DNA of 64,000 nt. Origin: Methylomonas sp. (GTDB lineage: Bacteria > Pseudomonadota > Gammaproteobacteria > Methylococcales > Methylomonadaceae). Positions 30,375 to 39,565 of this stretch are shown here, one piece after another (the first letter of the stretch is position 1; each line of letters opens with the position of its first letter). Location: positions 34,255-98,254 of the forward strand of contig JALSLW010000068.1 in NCBI GenBank assembly GCA_026988155.1, in the 5' to 3' direction. The notes under the pieces are model-generated. The model ran no database searches and was not told where the DNA came from. It saw only the letters and a program-made list of their open reading frames with translations. Made by a program: the position numbers and the translations under genes.

Positions 30375-31994
30375 TTACAGCTGAACTTTGCGATCACCTG
30401 ATGTTTTTAGATTTAACCATTGCTCTAGCCAGTTTATTAGCTGTTTCCTCGCAAGTTCAGGTCTATTTGGGTGGGCCTCAATAACTGCAACATTAATGTA
30501 TTCTGGGGATGAATCTAGCATCAATAGTTTCTTCAATTGCAACAGTTTCGCTACATAGTCATTTGAAGTATTTTTTTCACCAATACGATACCAGCGGATC
30601 GTCAATAAATCCGAATCTTTTCCTCTCAATATTGCCTCATCTGCTATAAAACGCCCCTCACTTAAACGCCCAACGGCCAAAGAACTTCTATCAACTATTT
30701 TCCAGTTTTCATCTTTGTTCGAAAGCAACTTATTTTGTGAATTTACCAGCTCGCCGCCACCTTGAGTTTCTTTTCCAAAGCTTGCTTGGTACAAAGCAAC
30801 AACAACCCCCTGTTTGGTAAAATAATTGATTGATTCTTGCTCTACATTTTTAAAATCAGCTTGCCACTTCCAATCAACATCAGTCGTTTTTTTCCATCCT
30901 TGCTCTTCTATTCCAGAAAAATCATTCTGGATACTGGACTTCATGGATTGATTTGACAGCACAGCGGACCCAATAGGCCAAATGCTATAAGATAATGCTA
31001 TGATTACAATAGGTATAAATACCTGTGAACCCTTTTCAACGTTTCCTTTTTTTTCTTGTGCTGCAATGGGCTGCTCATCCGCTATAAACTTTTCTCTTGG
31101 AGGGTCTCTCCAAAAAGACCCAACGTAGAATAAAATCAGCATAACCAATCCAAAAAACAATCCACCATAAATTAAATGATCAACCCCTACAGCAAGCGTC
31201 ATGCCACTAAAATGGCCTATCATGACTATTAAATAAGCCCTGAAGCCATTGGCAAAAACAGGAACAATAATGGATAGCAAAATAAACAGGCATCGCTTCC
31301 AGGCATATTGGTATGTCAAATAGGCATAGACAATGCCTAACGTTATAGATGAAATTAGGTAATTAATCCCGCTGCATGCTTGAACAACTGACCAGTCCCC
31401 TGATATTAAAGAAAAATGCAGACCTTCTCGGTAAACAGACATTCCTGTTAAACGAATAAGCCAAACAGTGAATGTTGCCGTAAATTCCATTAATATCGGT
31501 ACTAGCTCTTCTCCTACAGGAACCATAAGGAATAGAAACATCAATGGAAAAATCAAACTTTTGCTAACATTATTCCCTAATACCAACCATAGGCCACTGA
31601 CTAACATAGCAACAGTTGCAAACTGTTTAATCACCTGAATATGGCTAAGGTCGGCTAACAGCCACAGAAAACCGCTGATTAAAATAGCCGTAATTATTTT
31701 CCAGTTAACTTCAGGCTCTAGAGTAACTAAATAATCTCTTTGTGTCCAAATTAGCCACAGAAAAATGGGAATAATGACAAAGCCATGGGTAAACGTACTG
31801 GAGCGATACCAAATTTCAACCATGGAAACCCAGCTATCATAAAAAAAAATAAATGATAAAAAACTGACCATTAATAATAAAATAATGGTTTTTTTCCAAT
31901 TATCAGGAATATTTTTAATCATCGGGTGCATATTTACTTTACCTGCCAGTTTCCAGCTTATTGGGTTTACTGCAGAAACACTGTATACAGGCAT
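30375..31994 (-). CDS. xrtA: Exosortase A with C-terminal EpsI domain (XrtA)
   Basis: A 539-residue polytopic inner-membrane protein. The exosortase part (about 30-300) contains the catalytic triad seen in this family: C207 in V-V-Q-A-C-S-G-I-N-Y, R252 in F-A-N-G-F-R-A-Y and H273 in V-G-V-D-H-L-I-Y-G. The soluble C-terminal part (about 350-530) is an EpsI/DUF3485 domain, the fusion typical of XrtA. It should cleave PEP-CTERM tails and pass the proteins to an exopolysaccharide-linked surface pathway. The first ATG (31994) has GTAGAG before it; ATGs at 31931 and 31922 are alternatives. It ends the run of coupled genes read from 37668 onward. Confidence 0.94.
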   Translation of the reverse strand: MPVYSVSAVNPISWKLAGKVNMHPMIKNIPDNWKKTIILLLMVSFLSFIFFYDSWVSMVEIWYRSSTFTHGFVIIPIFLWLIWTQRDYLVTLEPEVNWKIITAILISGFLWLLADLSHIQVIKQFATVAMLVSGLWLVLGNNVSKSLIFPLMFLFLMVPVGEELVPILMEFTATFTVWLIRLTGMSVYREGLHFSLISGDWSVVQACSGINYLISSITLGIVYAYLTYQYAWKRCLFILLSIIVPVFANGFRAYLIVMIGHFSGMTLAVGVDHLIYGGLFFGLVMLILFYVGSFWRDPPREKFIADEQPIAAQEKKGNVEKGSQVFIPIVIIALSYSIWPIGSAVLSNQSMKSSIQNDFSGIEEQGWKKTTDVDWKWQADFKNVEQESINYFTKQGVVVALYQASFGKETQGGGELVNSQNKLLSNKDENWKIVDRSSLAVGRLSEGRFIADEAILRGKDSDLLTIRWYRIGEKNTSNDYVAKLLQLKKLLMLDSSPEYINVAVIEAHPNRPELARKQLINWLEQWLNLKTSGDRKVQL

Positions 31995-32010
31995 CTCTAC
32001 GGCTTAACTA

Positions 32011-33033
32011 TTAACCAAGATCCTTAGCTAACCACGGCCCTACAATTTGGCTCACCGATAATGGCAACCGTTTCCATGCCGCAATAAATATCTGATATTT
32101 AGGGTTTAAAGGGTTTATATCTGGAATACTGTCTGCCTTTACTAGGTGAAATTCATAATAAAGCGGTTTAGGTTCAAATCCCCAATGCTTTTTAAAACGA
32201 TAAGAGCCTGTTCCTTCTTTACTTCTGCCGTAATCAAAAATCTTGATTCCTTTTGCTACTGCACGACGCATAACCTCCCAGTACATAAAATCATTTCCCT
32301 GTACAGATCTGGCATTCTGAGTACCGCCTCCATAATAAGGCAGCACTTCATCTTTAAAATAAAAATTCATTACGCTTGCAATCAATTGTCCCTCTTTGTT
32401 AACAACCGTCAATATCTCACATTGCTCTTTAAAGACCTGTTTCAAAATCGAAAAGTATTTTTTCGCAAAGACGGGCGTTCCAAGATTCCTTACACTTTCT
32501 GAATATGCCAGGTAAAAACGATCTATCTCTTGGTCTATCTCACTGTTAAGACCAGCTTTTATGCCTTTTCTTATTACTGCACGCTGTTTTCGTGGAATTG
32601 CAAGCATATTTTTTTCTTCATCCTCATCCAGCTCTTTTCTGAAAGTGACATAAAGTTCTTTGTAGGGACGATCAGGCGTAGTCTGTGTTCTATTTCTCAT
32701 TTCTAGATAATCAACCCCCAGTTCTGCAGCTAACTCACACGCTTTTTTATCAAGTTCAGCGTAGGACTCTTCATCATCGGCAACAACACCGCCATAAACG
32801 CAAAATGCACAAGAGCTTAAAGAGTTGCCAAAAAGCATGCTTTTCACATGAACTAAAGGCAAAATTCCCGTTATTTTTCCTTGTTTTTCCACATATAAAA
32901 AATATGTTTTATGGCCAAATGCCTTTTCTATGACTTCCTTCCATCCTGCTTTATGAAAAAAGGTCGCTAAAGAAGAATTTTCAACAAATCCATCCCATTC
33001 TGTTACCGAAGAATTATCTAATGTTTTAATCAT
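32011..33033 (-). CDS. FemAB-like XrtA-associated protein
   Basis: A 340-residue protein with two GNAT-like halves of the FemAB/peptidoglycan-bridge type: F-F-H-K-A-G-W-K-E-V-I-E near residue 25 and F-D-Y-G-R-S-K-E-G-T-G-S-Y-R-F-K-K-H-W-G-F in the second half, the latter a strong signature of the XrtA-linked FemAB family. It probably transfers an aminoacyl or acyl group onto the exopolysaccharide or a precursor; the substrate is unknown. It sits 16 bases upstream of xrtA. Confidence 0.9.
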   Translation of the reverse strand: MIKTLDNSSVTEWDGFVENSSLATFFHKAGWKEVIEKAFGHKTYFLYVEKQGKITGILPLVHVKSMLFGNSLSSCAFCVYGGVVADDEESYAELDKKACELAAELGVDYLEMRNRTQTTPDRPYKELYVTFRKELDEDEEKNMLAIPRKQRAVIRKGIKAGLNSEIDQEIDRFYLAYSESVRNLGTPVFAKKYFSILKQVFKEQCEILTVVNKEGQLIASVMNFYFKDEVLPYYGGGTQNARSVQGNDFMYWEVMRRAVAKGIKIFDYGRSKEGTGSYRFKKHWGFEPKPLYYEFHLVKADSIPDINPLNPKYQIFIAAWKRLPLSVSQIVGPWLAKDLG

Positions 33034-33169
33034 TTATACTTTATAAAATAAATTAGGTGAAACAAACCATTGTTTAAGCTAAAATCTTAGGCAATTGGAA
33101 ATAAATAACCCATCCATATTGCTTGCCATACTGCTTTAGCAACTTTTAGAAACATCTCTGTAATAACTG

Positions 33170-34009
33170 TTATTTGTTAATAAATACATTTTCCATAGTA
33201 TCCCAGTTAAAATCTGCTAGTAGATTGCGAATCCTGGATTCCATTTTATTTAGATTCAGGTAATGCCTAAACTTAGTTTTAAAATTAAGACCTTCTTGCC
33301 TAGGCTGATCTGGATCAATTTCCCATGGGTGACAATAAAAAATTGCGGCCTGGTTATCTGAGTTGATTTTAGAAAAAGCCCACTTTGAAAATAGATAGGG
33401 ATAAAACCTGAAAAATCCCCCTCCGCCACAAGGCATGTTTTTCTGTCCAATTTTTACTGTTGTTATCGGTATTTCTAAAAAATCAGATTTTTCTATGGGT
33501 TTATAGCAAAAACGAGGAGCATCTGGAATACCATATAAATCATGTTTCACAGGATAAACACTGGAACTGTATTTAAATCCTTCTTCTGCCAAGATATCAT
33601 GCGCCCATAGATTGTTCGAGTTAATAGAATAGCTGGCTGCTCGATAGCCCTTTAGCTCTTTCCCGGCAAGGTCTTCCAATATTTTTTTTGTTTTAACAAT
33701 ATCTGCCCTAAATTGATCCGGTGTCTGTTCAGTTACTCTGACATGCTCATACCCATGGCATGCAAGCTCATGCCCTTCATCAACAATTCTCTTCACTAGC
33801 GATGGATAGCGTTCGGCAACCCAGCCCAATGTAAAAAAAGTTGCCAACGTATTATGCTCAGCTAAAGCATCTAAAATTCTATTTGTATTATTTTCGACTC
33901 GATGCTCTAAACTATCCCATTTATATTTCTCTATATAGGGTTCAAATGCAGAAACCTGAAAATAGTCCTCAACATCAACTGTCATCGCATTGGTCATTTT
34001 TTTTTGCAT
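33170..34009 (-). CDS. XrtA-linked polysaccharide deacetylase
   Basis: A 279-residue NodB-fold deacetylase (CE4) of the DUF3473 type that accompanies XrtA. Metal and catalytic residues are visible: T-V-D12-V-E-D-Y-F, then H80-E-L-A-C-H85-G-Y-E-H89, and R-A-A-S-Y-S-I-N. The C-terminal part has the family's G-G-G-G-F-F-R-F-Y-P. It should remove N-acetyl groups from the exopolysaccharide. No signal peptide is seen, so it may be cytoplasmic. Confidence 0.92.
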   Translation of the reverse strand: MQKKMTNAMTVDVEDYFQVSAFEPYIEKYKWDSLEHRVENNTNRILDALAEHNTLATFFTLGWVAERYPSLVKRIVDEGHELACHGYEHVRVTEQTPDQFRADIVKTKKILEDLAGKELKGYRAASYSINSNNLWAHDILAEEGFKYSSSVYPVKHDLYGIPDAPRFCYKPIEKSDFLEIPITTVKIGQKNMPCGGGGFFRFYPYLFSKWAFSKINSDNQAAIFYCHPWEIDPDQPRQEGLNFKTKFRHYLNLNKMESRIRNLLADFNWDTMENVFINK

Positions 34010-34127
34010 CTTATATTTATCTTTCTATTTTAAGCTTTAGGCAAGGACGAACAAAATCCTTTGCTGTTTTTAATATAATATTATTGGGAAGTAATAAATG
34101 TTTTTTTTAAATAATCAGAAACTTTCC

Positions 34128-35150
34128 CTAATCATAGGCATCGTCTATATCCAGCTGAATTAGAATGGCTTTTCTTAACAAAGCCCGCTCTTTATTGAGA
34201 CTCTGTGTTAAATCCATTACTTTTTTTTCCAGCACCCTTAATCGCTGCTCTTGACCCGTAGTCATAACAGAGGACTGCGACAGGCTTTCATCCTCATTGA
34301 TAGCAACCAGTTCCGGTTCCTCAACTTCAATTGATTTATAATCTGTCTCAATTTCACTGATAACATGTTTTATATTATCTAAATCAATAACCTTTAATTC
34401 TTCCAAATACCCATATAGCAATAGCCGATCACATAAAGTATTAATCCTTCGAGGAATCCCACTGGTAAACTTATAAATTTCAGAAAATATTTCTTCTTTA
34501 AACTGAGGGTTATTCTCCCACCCAGCCTTAGTCAATCTAAAAAGAATATATTGTTTTATTTCATCTTCTTCGATGGCTTTCAAATGATGGGTCGCAACAA
34601 TCCGCTGCTTTACCTGCTCCATATCAGGAGAATATAACCGACGGCCCAATTCTTCCTGGCCCACTAAAAATATTTGCAGAATAGGTTTCCCTTCCCATTC
34701 AATATTAGATAGCATTCGCAATTCTTCGATTGACTGCTTTGGTAAATTTTGTGCCTCATCTACCACCAAAAGAACTCGTTTTCCTTTTTTTCCGGTTTCT
34801 TTAAAAAAACTTTCTAGCTTTGCAAGTAAAGCAGCCTTGCTATCCTGTTCATATGGAAGTTTAAATACAGTCGAAAGTACTCTTAATGTATCCTCGGCGC
34901 CCAATTGAGATGTAACCATCACCCCAATAACAATCTCGTTATCCTTTTGAAGAGACTGAAACAGTTCTTTTACCAGCATGGTTTTCCCCGTGCCAGCAAC
35001 ACCCGTCACAACAACAAAACCTTCCCCTTGAACTAGTCCATACCGCAAATAAGCCTTTGCCCTTTTATGGCCGGCACTATCAAAGAAAAAATCCAAATTG
35101 GCATTTAATTGAAATGGGTTCTGGCTAAGATTATAAAAGCTTTTATACAT
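34128..35150 (-). CDS. XrtA-associated AAA ATPase (GspA/ExeA-like)
   Basis: A 340-residue ATPase with the N-terminal Y-N-L-S-Q-N-P-F-Q-L typical of ExeA-like proteins, Walker A G50-V-A-G-T-G-K56-T, Walker B V-L-L-V-V-D-E-A-Q-N and an arginine-finger region I-P-R-R-I-N-T-L-C-D. A coiled-coil tail follows (about 300-335). Its precise role in polysaccharide export is not established. The gene starts one base beyond the stop of the upstream barrel gene, so translation is coupled. Confidence 0.92.
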   Translation of the reverse strand: MYKSFYNLSQNPFQLNANLDFFFDSAGHKRAKAYLRYGLVQGEGFVVVTGVAGTGKTMLVKELFQSLQKDNEIVIGVMVTSQLGAEDTLRVLSTVFKLPYEQDSKAALLAKLESFFKETGKKGKRVLLVVDEAQNLPKQSIEELRMLSNIEWEGKPILQIFLVGQEELGRRLYSPDMEQVKQRIVATHHLKAIEEDEIKQYILFRLTKAGWENNPQFKEEIFSEIYKFTSGIPRRINTLCDRLLLYGYLEELKVIDLDNIKHVISEIETDYKSIEVEEPELVAINEDESLSQSSVMTTGQEQRLRVLEKKVMDLTQSLNKERALLRKAILIQLDIDDAYD

Positions 35151-35151
35151 T

Positions 35152-36810
35152 TTAAAATTGGAGTGATAAGTTGGCTGTGATTCTATTTTCTAAGAAACTA
35201 TTCAGATTATCATCTGAATTTTGATCTACATATTGATACCCAATGCTTCCATATAGATGCCTTGAAATATCACGGGTTATTGATGCTGAAAAATATACCC
35301 GGTCATCTGAAAACGCATTAATGCCATCAGATTCAGTTTTTTGCCAGCCTGCACGTAAATTAGAACTGCTCCGTCTTGAAAATTGCCAGTTCCAGCTAGC
35401 GGAGAGGCCTTTCACCTTTTCTCTGTTCCCGCTTTCTTCAAATATTCGATTAATTCTAAACACTTCGGCACTGATAAAACTCTTTCCTGTACGAAATGAA
35501 ACAGAAGCTTCTGCTGTCTTGCTAATAAAAACCTCATCAGTCAGTGATGTTAAGCTTAAATCTCTTCCATCAATATATGGGTTTCGAGTTTGGCTGCCGA
35601 AAGCATTTTCTGTCTTAAAAATTTGTTCCTCTAACAATGTTTGCTGCGTTGTTGTTGTATCTTCAGTATAGCTCAATTTCCAAATAGACCGGCGCGTTCT
35701 GTAATTAAGTTCAGTATCCCACTTATCGCCAGTATTCAAGCCTATACTATTATTAGAATAGGTTGTTATCCAGTGCAGTCTTTTAAATGGAGAAATTTCT
35801 ACCGTAACAAACCTATTATTGCCATAGCCTGCTTCAATTCTAAAATGCTGGCTCGGTTTCCATTGACCGCCAAAAGTATAGAAAACACCATTTTGATTGC
35901 TATTTGAATTACTGGAAAATGAATTATTACTTTGACCTAACCGGGCAAAAACACTATATTTACGGGTAACAGCATAACTTACTTCTAACTGCGTATCCTG
36001 AAAATTAACATCTTGGCCACTTCCATTGCTTCTATTACTATTATTAAATGAAAAAGACCAGTTAAATGGAATAAAGTCTCGGCCACTAGTCAAAATAACA
36101 TCTTGGGACCAGCTATTGGTTGTAGACAATGAACTATTCCCTCCTTCTGACGAAACTCTGTCATAGGTCAGTCGAAATTCTCCGTCAGCATACCCTTTAA
36201 AATGCGGCGTCCAATAGGGTGATAGTGAAAAAGTGGAGATTGTTGAACTGGCATCACTGCCAGAGATGTTATCACTGACAATTCGTCTATTTGATGAGTT
36301 TTGCTGGCTAATAGACGCTTTGGATTCTACAAAAAAACTATTTCTGACAAACTCATAGTCTGCATCCATCTGTAATTGATTATAAATATCAACTCCAGAA
36401 TCCCCATGTGCATTATATATTCCCTGCAGGTTATAATTTAAATCAAGATTTCCCCTTGAAGAATTGCTTATTATCGAAACCCCTGGACTTATTTCAGTAA
36501 CCAGTGCAGATTTTTCATTAATGCCTGTCAACCTTATATTATCCGAATACATTTGTTCAAGGCTTATTCTTGGGCGTACAGTCCACTTTAAATCTAAAGC
36601 GGTATCTAAAAAAACTGAGGCAGTTGCCGAAACAGAATCCATATCTATAGCTGAAACTGTTTTTAAAGCTGAATCATAAAAAGCAGAAGCAGAATCAAGG
36701 CCATAATCCAAATCTAAGATCAGGCCTGTACCTGAAACAGGCGATTGATAGAATGCCAAAAATACAGAAGAAATATATACAAATATATTTCTGGTAGTTT
36801 TATACATCAT
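35152..36810 (-). CDS. XrtA-associated outer-membrane beta-barrel protein
   Basis: A 552-residue protein with a signal peptide (F-V-Y-I-S-S-V-F-L-A-F-Y near the start), alternating aromatic and polar beta-strands throughout, and a terminal N-L-S-L-Q-F ending in Phe, as expected for an assembled barrel. Position and length match the PEP-CTERM-system-associated barrel family. It probably forms part of the outer-membrane exit path for the exopolysaccharide. It starts four bases after the kinase gene stop. Confidence 0.88.
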   Translation of the reverse strand: MMYKTTRNIFVYISSVFLAFYQSPVSGTGLILDLDYGLDSASAFYDSALKTVSAIDMDSVSATASVFLDTALDLKWTVRPRISLEQMYSDNIRLTGINEKSALVTEISPGVSIISNSSRGNLDLNYNLQGIYNAHGDSGVDIYNQLQMDADYEFVRNSFFVESKASISQQNSSNRRIVSDNISGSDASSTISTFSLSPYWTPHFKGYADGEFRLTYDRVSSEGGNSSLSTTNSWSQDVILTSGRDFIPFNWSFSFNNSNRSNGSGQDVNFQDTQLEVSYAVTRKYSVFARLGQSNNSFSSNSNSNQNGVFYTFGGQWKPSQHFRIEAGYGNNRFVTVEISPFKRLHWITTYSNNSIGLNTGDKWDTELNYRTRRSIWKLSYTEDTTTTQQTLLEEQIFKTENAFGSQTRNPYIDGRDLSLTSLTDEVFISKTAEASVSFRTGKSFISAEVFRINRIFEESGNREKVKGLSASWNWQFSRRSSSNLRAGWQKTESDGINAFSDDRVYFSASITRDISRHLYGSIGYQYVDQNSDDNLNSFLENRITANLSLQF

Positions 36811-36813
36811 AGG

Positions 36814-37668
36814 TTAATAATACCCATAACCGTAGTATCCGGCATTTAGGTTTCTCTGGGCTTTATTCAATATCGCAAGTACAACATCAGAGCTACTTTG
36901 CAGTTTTTTTACTGATTCCATCACAAAACTTTGAGATGTAACTTCAGCACCTACAACCAGAATAACCTGCCCCATCTGACTTGCTAAAACTTCTGCCTGT
37001 GTCGTAGCAAGCAATGGAGGTGTATCAAAAATGACAATTCTGTCAGCATAACGCTCACTCAATTCTTTGGATAGCGCTATCATCCTGTCACTGGCTAACA
37101 ATTCTGTTGAATATTTGTGCGTTTTTCCTGCCGTAATAATACGAAGACCAGGAATTTCAGTCTGTAAAATAATATCGGACAGCGGTAATGAATCGTTTTC
37201 CAGATAGTCAATTAGGCCAAATTTACTCTTTATGCCTAACACTTTGGATACGGATGGCTTAGCAACATCAGCATCAATCAATAATACTTTTTTATCCATT
37301 TCAGCAGCAATACTGAAAGCAAGATTAATTGAAGTAAATGTTTTCCCTTCTCCTGGTACACTGCTGGTCACCAAAATTAAATTAGCATTCTCTATATCAC
37401 GTTTTCTATCACCTAATGCATTTGCGACTAATGGCCTCTTAATGCTTCTATATTCCTCAGCGATCCTGCTATGTGAATCATCTATTCTGATAAAGCCATT
37501 CTCATTCAAATAATCCCAATCAAACGTCACAATATCTTGCTCTTTTTGATCCCCAGCCTGTTTATCCACAGTCATTTCATTTTCTTGCTGTTGGTGCTTC
37601 ACGGTTTTCTTTGCAACAGCGCTTTCAAATTTTTTTGATTTTTCCAGCGCTTTTTCTAACATATTCAT
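36814..37668 (-). CDS. XrtA-associated BY-kinase (tyrosine autokinase)
   Basis: A 284-residue cytoplasmic kinase of the Wzc/CpsD type. It has Walker A S-S-V-P-G-E-G-K109-T, Walker A' V-L-L-I-D-A-D-V-A-K-P-S, and Walker B I-V-I-F-D-T-P-P-L. The C-terminus carries the tyrosine cluster G-Y-Y-G-Y-G-Y-Y (Y278, Y279, Y281, Y283, Y284), the autophosphorylation substrate. Together with the chain-length protein just upstream it should control polymer length. Confidence 0.92.
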   Translation of the reverse strand: MNMLEKALEKSKKFESAVAKKTVKHQQQENEMTVDKQAGDQKEQDIVTFDWDYLNENGFIRIDDSHSRIAEEYRSIKRPLVANALGDRKRDIENANLILVTSSVPGEGKTFTSINLAFSIAAEMDKKVLLIDADVAKPSVSKVLGIKSKFGLIDYLENDSLPLSDIILQTEIPGLRIITAGKTHKYSTELLASDRMIALSKELSERYADRIVIFDTPPLLATTQAEVLASQMGQVILVVGAEVTSQSFVMESVKKLQSSSDVVLAILNKAQRNLNAGYYGYGYY

Positions 37669-37701
37669 AAATACCTCTAAGACCTAGAACTAAGCAAAAA
37701 G

Positions 37702-39228
37702 TTAAGATAGTGCATCTGACAGCATGACAGCTATATAGCCAAATAACAGCATCACATTTGCCAATATAAACTTAATCAATCGATAGCGATTTTTCTTTGC
37801 CTTTGTTTCGCTTACCACTTCAGAAACTGTTCCCAATATTGGCAGTCCAGTAACGTCTCTTAAATGTTTTGCTTCTACAAATGAAGGTCTGATGAATACC
37901 ATTAATAATGCCACAGCCAAGCCTGCAATAATCCCTATAACCAATACCCCTGAATACAAAAGCATTCTCTTAGGTGATGAGGGCGCATCAGGTGTATTCG
38001 GTGGATCGACCACTTTAAACTTTAATGCCGAAACCTGAGAATCAACACTGCTTGACATCCGAGCCTGCTCTCTGCGATCTATTAATTCCAGGTAATTCTT
38101 TTTAATAGTCTCATAGCCCCTATTCAAATTAGCCATTTCTGTTTCTGTGGTCAGCCTAGCATTAAATTGCTCATTTTCATGCTTTAGCTTTTGTTCTAGA
38201 GAATATATTCTTGAGTTAATGGTAGCTATCTCTGTATCAATTTCATTTTTCTGAATTTTAATTGACTGAACATAAGGACTTGACATAGATATTGAATTTG
38301 AAGTTCCATTCAACTTTTCTTCTGCTTCCTTACGTTTTTTCAACCGTTTAATATCCGATTCCATCGAAACGATTATGGGATGATTTTCAGTATATTTCAG
38401 CAACAGCTCATTTTTTTTCTCTACCATCTGTGCTATACGATTTCCATCGGCTGAATTATCAAGCCCTCCTTCTATCAGCCCCCATGCCTTGCCTGACTTC
38501 ATTGCCTCACTCAATTGAGCCTTCAGCACTTTTCGCCTGGATAGCATTTCTGACAACTCCATTTTTGCCGATTCAATTTTTTGCCGTACAGCCTGAATAA
38601 CAGCAATCTGCCCTTCACCAGCCTGTCCCGGAAGCAAACCTATATTATCCCGTTTAAAGTTTTCTCTTGCCCTTTCCGCATTGCGCAATCTTTTTTCATA
38701 TTTACGAATTTGGTTATCGATAAATCTTTGAGCTGAATCCACATCACCTAAGGTTGAACTCTGAGCCTGTTCGGAAAAAACAGACAACACAGCCTGTACA
38801 ACATTCTTAGCATTCTGAGGATCTTTTGATTCAAAAGTGATAGAAAATATTTCTCCACGCCCACTTTGAATTATCAAATCATCTTTAATCATCTCAGTTA
38901 GGGTATGAATACTCTTTTCTGATGCTCTGTCGACATTCATCCCTGCTGTCTCTGCAATTTTAATCACATTCTCCTGGGTGAACATCAATTTTTTCATAAT
39001 CGCAACCAGCCCTCTAACATCCGACTGGATAGCTAACCCTCTCAATAGAGGTCTTAGCATTGTTCGAGTATCAACATGTACCCGCGCAGAAGATTCATAA
39101 ATATCAGGCATTCTGTAGACAACCGTCCACCCACCGATACAGATAACCCATGCAACAAGAGTGACAATCCATTTATTACGGACGACGCCTTTTGCAAAAT
39201 AAAGAACTTCAGAAAACTGATCTAGCAT
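37702..39228 (-). CDS. XrtA-associated polysaccharide chain-length determinant (Wzz-like)
   Basis: A 508-residue inner-membrane protein with an N-terminal helix (about 20-38), a large periplasmic domain rich in coiled coil (about 170-410) and C-terminal helices (about 425-450 and 485-505). The proline-rich V-V-D-P-P-N-T-P-D-A-P-S-S-P-K precedes the second helix, as in Wzz and Wzc. It has no kinase domain; that function is the separate gene 33 bases downstream. It sets polysaccharide chain length. Confidence 0.92.
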   Translation of the reverse strand: MLDQFSEVLYFAKGVVRNKWIVTLVAWVICIGGWTVVYRMPDIYESSARVHVDTRTMLRPLLRGLAIQSDVRGLVAIMKKLMFTQENVIKIAETAGMNVDRASEKSIHTLTEMIKDDLIIQSGRGEIFSITFESKDPQNAKNVVQAVLSVFSEQAQSSTLGDVDSAQRFIDNQIRKYEKRLRNAERARENFKRDNIGLLPGQAGEGQIAVIQAVRQKIESAKMELSEMLSRRKVLKAQLSEAMKSGKAWGLIEGGLDNSADGNRIAQMVEKKNELLLKYTENHPIIVSMESDIKRLKKRKEAEEKLNGTSNSISMSSPYVQSIKIQKNEIDTEIATINSRIYSLEQKLKHENEQFNARLTTETEMANLNRGYETIKKNYLELIDRREQARMSSSVDSQVSALKFKVVDPPNTPDAPSSPKRMLLYSGVLVIGIIAGLAVALLMVFIRPSFVEAKHLRDVTGLPILGTVSEVVSETKAKKNRYRLIKFILANVMLLFGYIAVMLSDALS

Positions 39229-39565
39229 ATTTTTTTATTGTCATTACAAATTGAGTCAAATTAAGGGCATAAGTACCCAAGTAAAATTAATTTAACTTGG
39301 GTACTTATTAATACTATGCAACTGATTAATACTGCCCTTAGAGAATTTCTATAGGTCTGTTTTATAGAAAGGCTCTCGTTCCATCTTTAAGCATAGCTCT
39401 ATGGAGTAGAACTGCAAGCCCAGTAGCAAGAGTAACCGCCCATTTCCGCACCAGACGGCCACATACCTGCAAACATTGCCATTAATTAACTTGACTATAA
39501 ATTATGAAAAACGGAGCATAAAACATCAAAACAAATACTTTCTAAAGATTATTTGTTAATAGGGA
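39229..39565. other. Gap inside the polysaccharide operon
   Basis: 337 bases separate the export lipoprotein from the chain-length gene, while other genes in this cluster are nearly contiguous. It contains the 40-bp palindrome at 39269-39308, and an outer inverted pair TAAGGGCA (39263-39270) and TGCCCTTA (39333-39340). No gene is seen. It may hold an internal promoter or attenuate readthrough. Confidence 0.45.
39269..39308. repeat. 40-bp near-perfect palindrome, MITE end family
   Basis: Starts ATAAGTACCCAAGTAAAATT and ends as its own reverse complement with one mismatched pair. It equals the two ends of the 2269-2433 element joined without an interior, so it looks like a deletion derivative. 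It lies in the gap upstream of the chain-length gene. Confidence 0.75.

Noticed and set aside
32165..32185. tRNA-like GGTTCAAATCC
   Set aside because: It lies inside the FemAB-like coding region and no cloverleaf can be drawn around it.
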